Shown here: in pieces, positions 16,582 through 18,971 of the stretch
Position numbering within the stretch: position 1 is the stretch's first letter
How the letters are laid out: every line of letters starts with the position of its first letter
Assembly: GCA_041748555.1 (NCBI GenBank)
Contig: JBGTDA010000002.1
Location: forward strand, 1 to 18,971
DNA from: Rhodonellum sp041748555
Lineage (GTDB): Bacteria; Bacteroidota; Bacteroidia; Cytophagales; Cyclobacteriaceae
Reading direction: 5' to 3'
DNA length: 18,971 nt
Program-made: the position numbers and the translations under genes
Notes under the pieces: model-generated
Seen by the model: the letters and a program-made list of their open reading frames with translations, nothing else
What the model was told of the DNA's origin: nothing
Database searches by the model: none

Positions 16582-16693
16582 AAAAAACTTCCTTTATCCT
16601 GTTTGAAAGTTTCAGGTAGTAAAGGTCAGTTGCGGTCTGGTTCCTGTAAGGTTTCAGGCTTAGCCATTGTTTTATATAAATTCTTCCTTTCAT
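16544..16693 (-). CDS. likely true N-terminus of the uncharacterised gene, out of frame
   Basis: A 49-residue frame starts at the ATG at 16693 with MKGRIYIKQWLSLKPYRNQT and continues ATDLYYLKLSNRIKEVFYAK before drifting to a stop at 16544. The first 37 residues look like a real folded-protein start. Removing one T from the six-T run at 16582-16587 would fuse it to the 397-residue frame (KEVF-MQKAIS). A TAnnTTTG box sits 27 bases upstream, which supports a start here. It is either a natural frameshift mutation, an assembly error in a homopolymer, or a short overlapping gene. Confidence 0.5.
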   Translation of the reverse strand: MKGRIYIKQWLSLKPYRNQTATDLYYLKLSNRIKEVFYAKSDFILFRFI

Positions 16694-16719
16694 TTCAAAA
16701 TGTCCGTATTGCCTGCTTG

Positions 16720-16727
16720 CAAAAATA
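16720..16727 (-). promoter_or_regulatory. candidate -7 box for the 16693 start
   Basis: On the minus strand TATTTTTG, followed by CA, matches TAnnTTTG and lies 26 bases before the ATG at 16693. The position would give a short leader of about 20 bases. No convincing TTG was seen at the -33 distance. Confidence 0.35.
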
Positions 16728-16807
16728 GGCTCTTTGATTTAAAACCATTAAAAGGAAGGGTAATAATTTTATGTTTTCTGAGGAGATTACAACCCGAACA
16801 GCGAATT

Positions 16808-17049
16808 TCAACTTTTCATCTTGTCAACGCCCCCGGACCCTTTATTCCGCTTTACCTGTTTATAGGCAGCGTTCAGGTTGGAAGGCGACAGCATGAACTC
16901 CAACAGCCCATATCCTAATCGGTTATTCTCCGTGAGGTTGTTTCAATTATCCACATGATAGTCTGCCCTCCCACATAGCCTTCGGATGCCGTCCTGTTCT
17001 TCTGTGGGCAGGTCTCTTTTACCGAGATTTTCTGCTTTCTTCCTTTCAT
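16808..17049 (-). pseudogene. N-terminal remnant of a group II intron reverse transcriptase/maturase
   Basis: Two adjoining blocks lie in different frames. Block 1 (17049 to 16915) starts at an ATG and reads MKGRKQKISVKETCPQKNRT, then ASEGYVGGQTIMW, then a stop. Block 2 (16942 to 16808) reads NNRLGYGLLEFMLSPSNLNA, then AYKQVKRNKGSGGVDKMKS, then a stop. The second is the RT-0 region of group II intron-encoded proteins, where an N/L-x-A-x-K-x-V-x-x-N-K-G-x-x-G-V-D pattern is characteristic. A frame change of about 10-20 bases near 16930-16950 separates the blocks, and everything after the first Asp region (palm, thumb, maturase and endonuclease domains) is gone. It is not functional. Family identity is strong from the pattern but not searched. 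Confidence 0.65.
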
Positions 17050-17130
17050 TTGGTAACATTCATTCACTGCTCACTCCTGAAAGTTCAGCCCTTCCCCAAC
17101 TGAATCGGCGTTGGGTACTAGTCGAGTAGG
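16808..17130 (-). mobile_element. fragment of a group II intron (5' part of the ORF region and preceding RNA)
   Basis: On the minus strand the sequence encodes the first residues of a group II intron reverse transcriptase (next entry), preceded by non-coding DNA that looks like intron RNA. CCCAAC (17095-17100) pairs perfectly with GTTGGG (17110-17115) over a 9-base loop, and GAACTTTCAGGAGTGAGCAG precedes the first ATGs, a layout I associate with the RNA just ahead of the intron ORF. The intron's 5' GUGYG end and all of the ORF beyond its first 90 or so codons are missing. Borders are approximate. Confidence 0.55.
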
Positions 17131-17261
17131 TAAGGATATTTCAATCCGAACCTCCAATGTCATTAAGTTAGTAAAAACATTAGTTTTAAAGTGAAATAGG
17201 GTGTATATTTAGTTATTAACAAAATATTTTATCAGGTTTTATAAAGGAAAAAAAAGCAACA

Positions 17262-17727
17262 ATGGAAAATCATTTTAGAACATCTCAAACTTATCCAAAG
17301 TTTGAAAAAAAAACTGACTTCCACAGAATTTATTGAACGCCACAGGGTCAGGCCTTCCGACTTCACTAGGGAAAGGAGTCTGCCCTTCCACAAGGTGTTC
17401 CTGCTACTCATTAATTTTTTGACAAAATCCCTTCAGGCAGAACTGGATAATCTCTTTAAAGTCCTCTTAAACAAAGAAATCCCCGTAAATGAAGTCACTA
17501 AATCGGCCTTTTGCCTGGCACGGAAGAAGCTTGGCCATGGGGCTTTTATAGAGCTGGACAAAGACCAGATTGACGGTTTCTACCAGACAGGATATAATTG
17601 CCGGAATGGATTTAGGCTGATAGGGGTAGACGGTTCTACCGCCCGGCTTCCAATAAGCAAACCAGCCATTTACCAAACAAAAATATGTAGTACACAAACT
17701 GAAATCCAAAAAAACAGACACACCTGA
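17262..17727 (+). pseudogene. truncated IS4-family transposase with a poly-A frame break
   Basis: The ATG at 17262 reads MENHFRTSQTYPKFEKK and then meets a run of nine A (17305-17313). Loss of one A would join it to the frame that continues LTSTEFIERHRVRPSDFTRE to a stop at 17727. That frame alone could start at a TTG at 17302. The segment EFIxRHRxxPxDFTRxRxLPF, then SAFxxARKKLxHxAFIEL, then FRLIGVDGSTARLP, is typical of an IS4-family DDE transposase, with GVDGS holding the first catalytic Asp. About 20 residues later the similarity stops, so the second Asp, the Glu and the C-terminus are absent from the next 130 bases. Full-length proteins are about 350-450 residues. I found no terminal inverted repeats. 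It lies next to a group II intron fragment, as in a mobile-element graveyard. Confidence 0.7.
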
Positions 17728-17857
17728 AAACCAAATACTTCTGAGCGGATAGCTACAATGTGGGTTAAGAATTTATCAAGAAGCCCTTCTTAGAAGAGGA
17801 CCTTCTGACCTCACCAATTCTGTAACGACGGGAAGCAAATAAGGGATGATTGCTACT

Positions 17858-18971
17858 CTAAGGTTTTTTGAAAGGGATAAGGACAAATCTATTGAATCCT
17901 TGATGATATTGCTGAAATGGACCTGGAAATACATCGTCATTTGCTATTTTGCTGTTGTAAAAATCATGTTCTACTCCTTTAACAAAGGGACACTTTAACT
18001 GCGTGAATATCTCGCCGTTTTTGATCTCCAGAAATAAATTTCGATCTGATAAACTGATACTGCCTCTTGCAATAGCCCCATCTTTGAGCTGCCCCAAATC
18101 CAACCCTGAGAAAAGACTGTTTTGATCATTTTGTGTAAGCAATTTCCACCATTCACTTCTCAATAATGGCTGGTCTTTCCATAAAGTAAAATTGGGCCGT
18201 AATGAATCCGGTATATCGTTTTTTTGCATTACAACTTCGAGGGCATTTGGAAGCGAATCGCTTTTGATAATCCCACCACTTATGCCCACTGTAAAGGTAT
18301 GATGAGCCAACCCGGCCCATTGCCATTGCGAACCATTTATGAATAAATTAAAATCTGATTTATTGTTAACAACTCTTTTGCCATCCTCCAGAGGCAACGA
18401 TATATGCCCCCTGTAATTATCAATGAAAATATTGTTTAGAATTTTCAGGTCTTTAGCAGCAACTATTTCCTTTTCGTGTAAGTAGTTTGTCGCTCTTCGA
18501 TCTGAAACTATTCGTGCATACAGTCCAAAATGTTCATTTGCAAAAAGCAGATTGTGCGCTACTACAACTCCCGATGCATCATGCATGTATATTCCTTCAC
18601 CAACTTTAGTATAAGCAACTATATTATTATCCACCATACAGGGACCATAACCCATTTCCACAAATATTCCATGACCTCTGGAACCAACTATTACATTTCG
18701 TGTTACCCGTGTTCCGTACCAAACATTATCCAGCCAAATGCCGCTGCAATGATTGTTTCGCATGATATTTCCTTCTATCAATCCATCATAAAAAAAATGA
18801 ACTTTGATCCCTCCCGTTTCCGGTGCGGTGAAGCCCATATAGTTGCAATTTTCTATGATATTGTTTCTAATAATAGTGTTTCTTTGATAGGCACCGGCAA
18901 TACCTCCTGCTCCGCATTCTTTTATGATGTTATCTTCAATAATGTGATACCCTATTGAATCGGAATGAGGA
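17858..18971 (-). CDS. right-handed parallel beta-helix protein, 5' end outside window
   Basis: The first ATG in the window is at 18838, but the same frame stays open upstream to the right edge and reads SIGYHIIEDNIIKECGAGG and NTIIRNNIIENCNYMG, which is the same repeat pattern, so the gene continues beyond the window. At least 370 residues are present. Repeats of about 22-25 residues with I/V-x-x-N-x-I/V and N-x-I/V-x-x-N ladders (for example GLIEGNIMRNNHCSGIWLDN, TRNVIVGSRGHGIFVE, VDNNIVAYTKVGEGIYMHD) show a right-handed beta-helix as in pectate-lyase-like and NosD-type proteins. The C-terminal 150 residues are less repetitive and end PFQQYHQGFNRFVLIPF. Such proteins are usually exported polysaccharide-binding or polysaccharide-degrading enzymes. 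The active site and signal peptide cannot be seen here. The IS4 remnant lies just beyond its 3' end. Confidence 0.85.
   Translation of the reverse strand, partial: PHSDSIGYHIIEDNIIKECGAGGIAGAYQRNTIIRNNIIENCNYMGFTAPETGGIKVHFFYDGLIEGNIMRNNHCSGIWLDNVWYGTRVTRNVIVGSRGHGIFVEMGYGPCMVDNNIVAYTKVGEGIYMHDASGVVVAHNLLFANEHFGLYARIVSDRRATNYLHEKEIVAAKDLKILNNIFIDNYRGHISLPLEDGKRVVNNKSDFNLFINGSQWQWAGLAHHTFTVGISGGIIKSDSLPNALEVVMQKNDIPDSLRPNFTLWKDQPLLRSEWWKLLTQNDQNSLFSGLDLGQLKDGAIARGSISLSDRNLFLEIKNGEIFTQLKCPFVKGVEHDFYNSKIANDDVFPGPFQQYHQGFNRFVLIPFKKP

Noticed and set aside
17636..17643. CTACCGCC, the complement of the ops/JUMPstart core GGCGGTAG
   Set aside because: It lies inside the transposase codons for the DGSTARLP segment, far from any polysaccharide promoter, and no further JUMPstart sequence surrounds it.
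17728..17857. Search for the C-terminal half or right end of the IS4 element
   Set aside because: No frame shows the second Asp, the Glu motif or a repeat matching the sequence before 17262.

Overview
This window looks like a chromosome segment from a member of the Bacteroidota, most likely Cytophagales (Cyclobacteriaceae-like). The reasons are the AT-rich intergenic DNA, boxes that fit the Bacteroidota -7 consensus TAnnTTTG, weak ribosome-binding sites, Wza/Wzc proteins of the Bacteroidota style, and lipoprotein/Tat-exported PhoX and PQQ-type sugar dehydrogenase proteins. Taxonomy is inferred from protein style only.

Region 1 (about 1-10150) is part of an exopolysaccharide/capsule locus. 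A leftward set of genes encodes a Gfo/Idh/MocA oxidoreductase, an aldo/keto-reductase-like TIM-barrel protein, then after a 400-base gap a Wza-type export lipoprotein, a Wzc-type tyrosine autokinase/co-polymerase, a DUF354-type predicted glycosyltransferase, a glucose-1-phosphate cytidylyltransferase (RfbF) and an extended SDR epimerase/reductase. A further gene probably starts at the left edge. Diverging to the right from a 480-base spacer are a WecG/TagA/CpsF glycosyltransferase that appears to have lost its middle, and an overlapping initiating sugar-phosphate transferase. Together these would make a CDP-sugar, start the lipid-linked unit, modify sugars, and control and export the polymer. 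No flippase or polymerase gene is present, so the locus must continue to the left.

Region 2 (about 10200-14550) holds three separately spaced leftward genes for exported proteins: a PQQ-type glucose/sorbosone dehydrogenase lipoprotein, a Tat-exported PhoX/DUF839-type phosphatase, and a beta-lactamase-fold serine hydrolase lipoprotein. The first two look more GC-rich than the polysaccharide genes.

Region 3 (about 14700-17860) is a decay zone. It has a frameshifted small remnant whose N-terminus resembles a Bacteroidota helicase family, a 397-residue uncharacterised protein whose probable true N-terminus lies in another frame, a fragment of a group II intron with the start of its reverse transcriptase in two frames, and an IS4-family transposase cut short after its first catalytic Asp and split by a poly-A frame change. 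The group II fragment and both N-terminal pieces are too short to show up as long open reading frames.

Region 4 (17858 to the right edge) is the C-terminal part of a leftward right-handed beta-helix protein that runs off the window. I found no tRNA, rRNA or CRISPR array. I saw no convincing wholly new system. The most informative observations are the hidden remnants and frame breaks.
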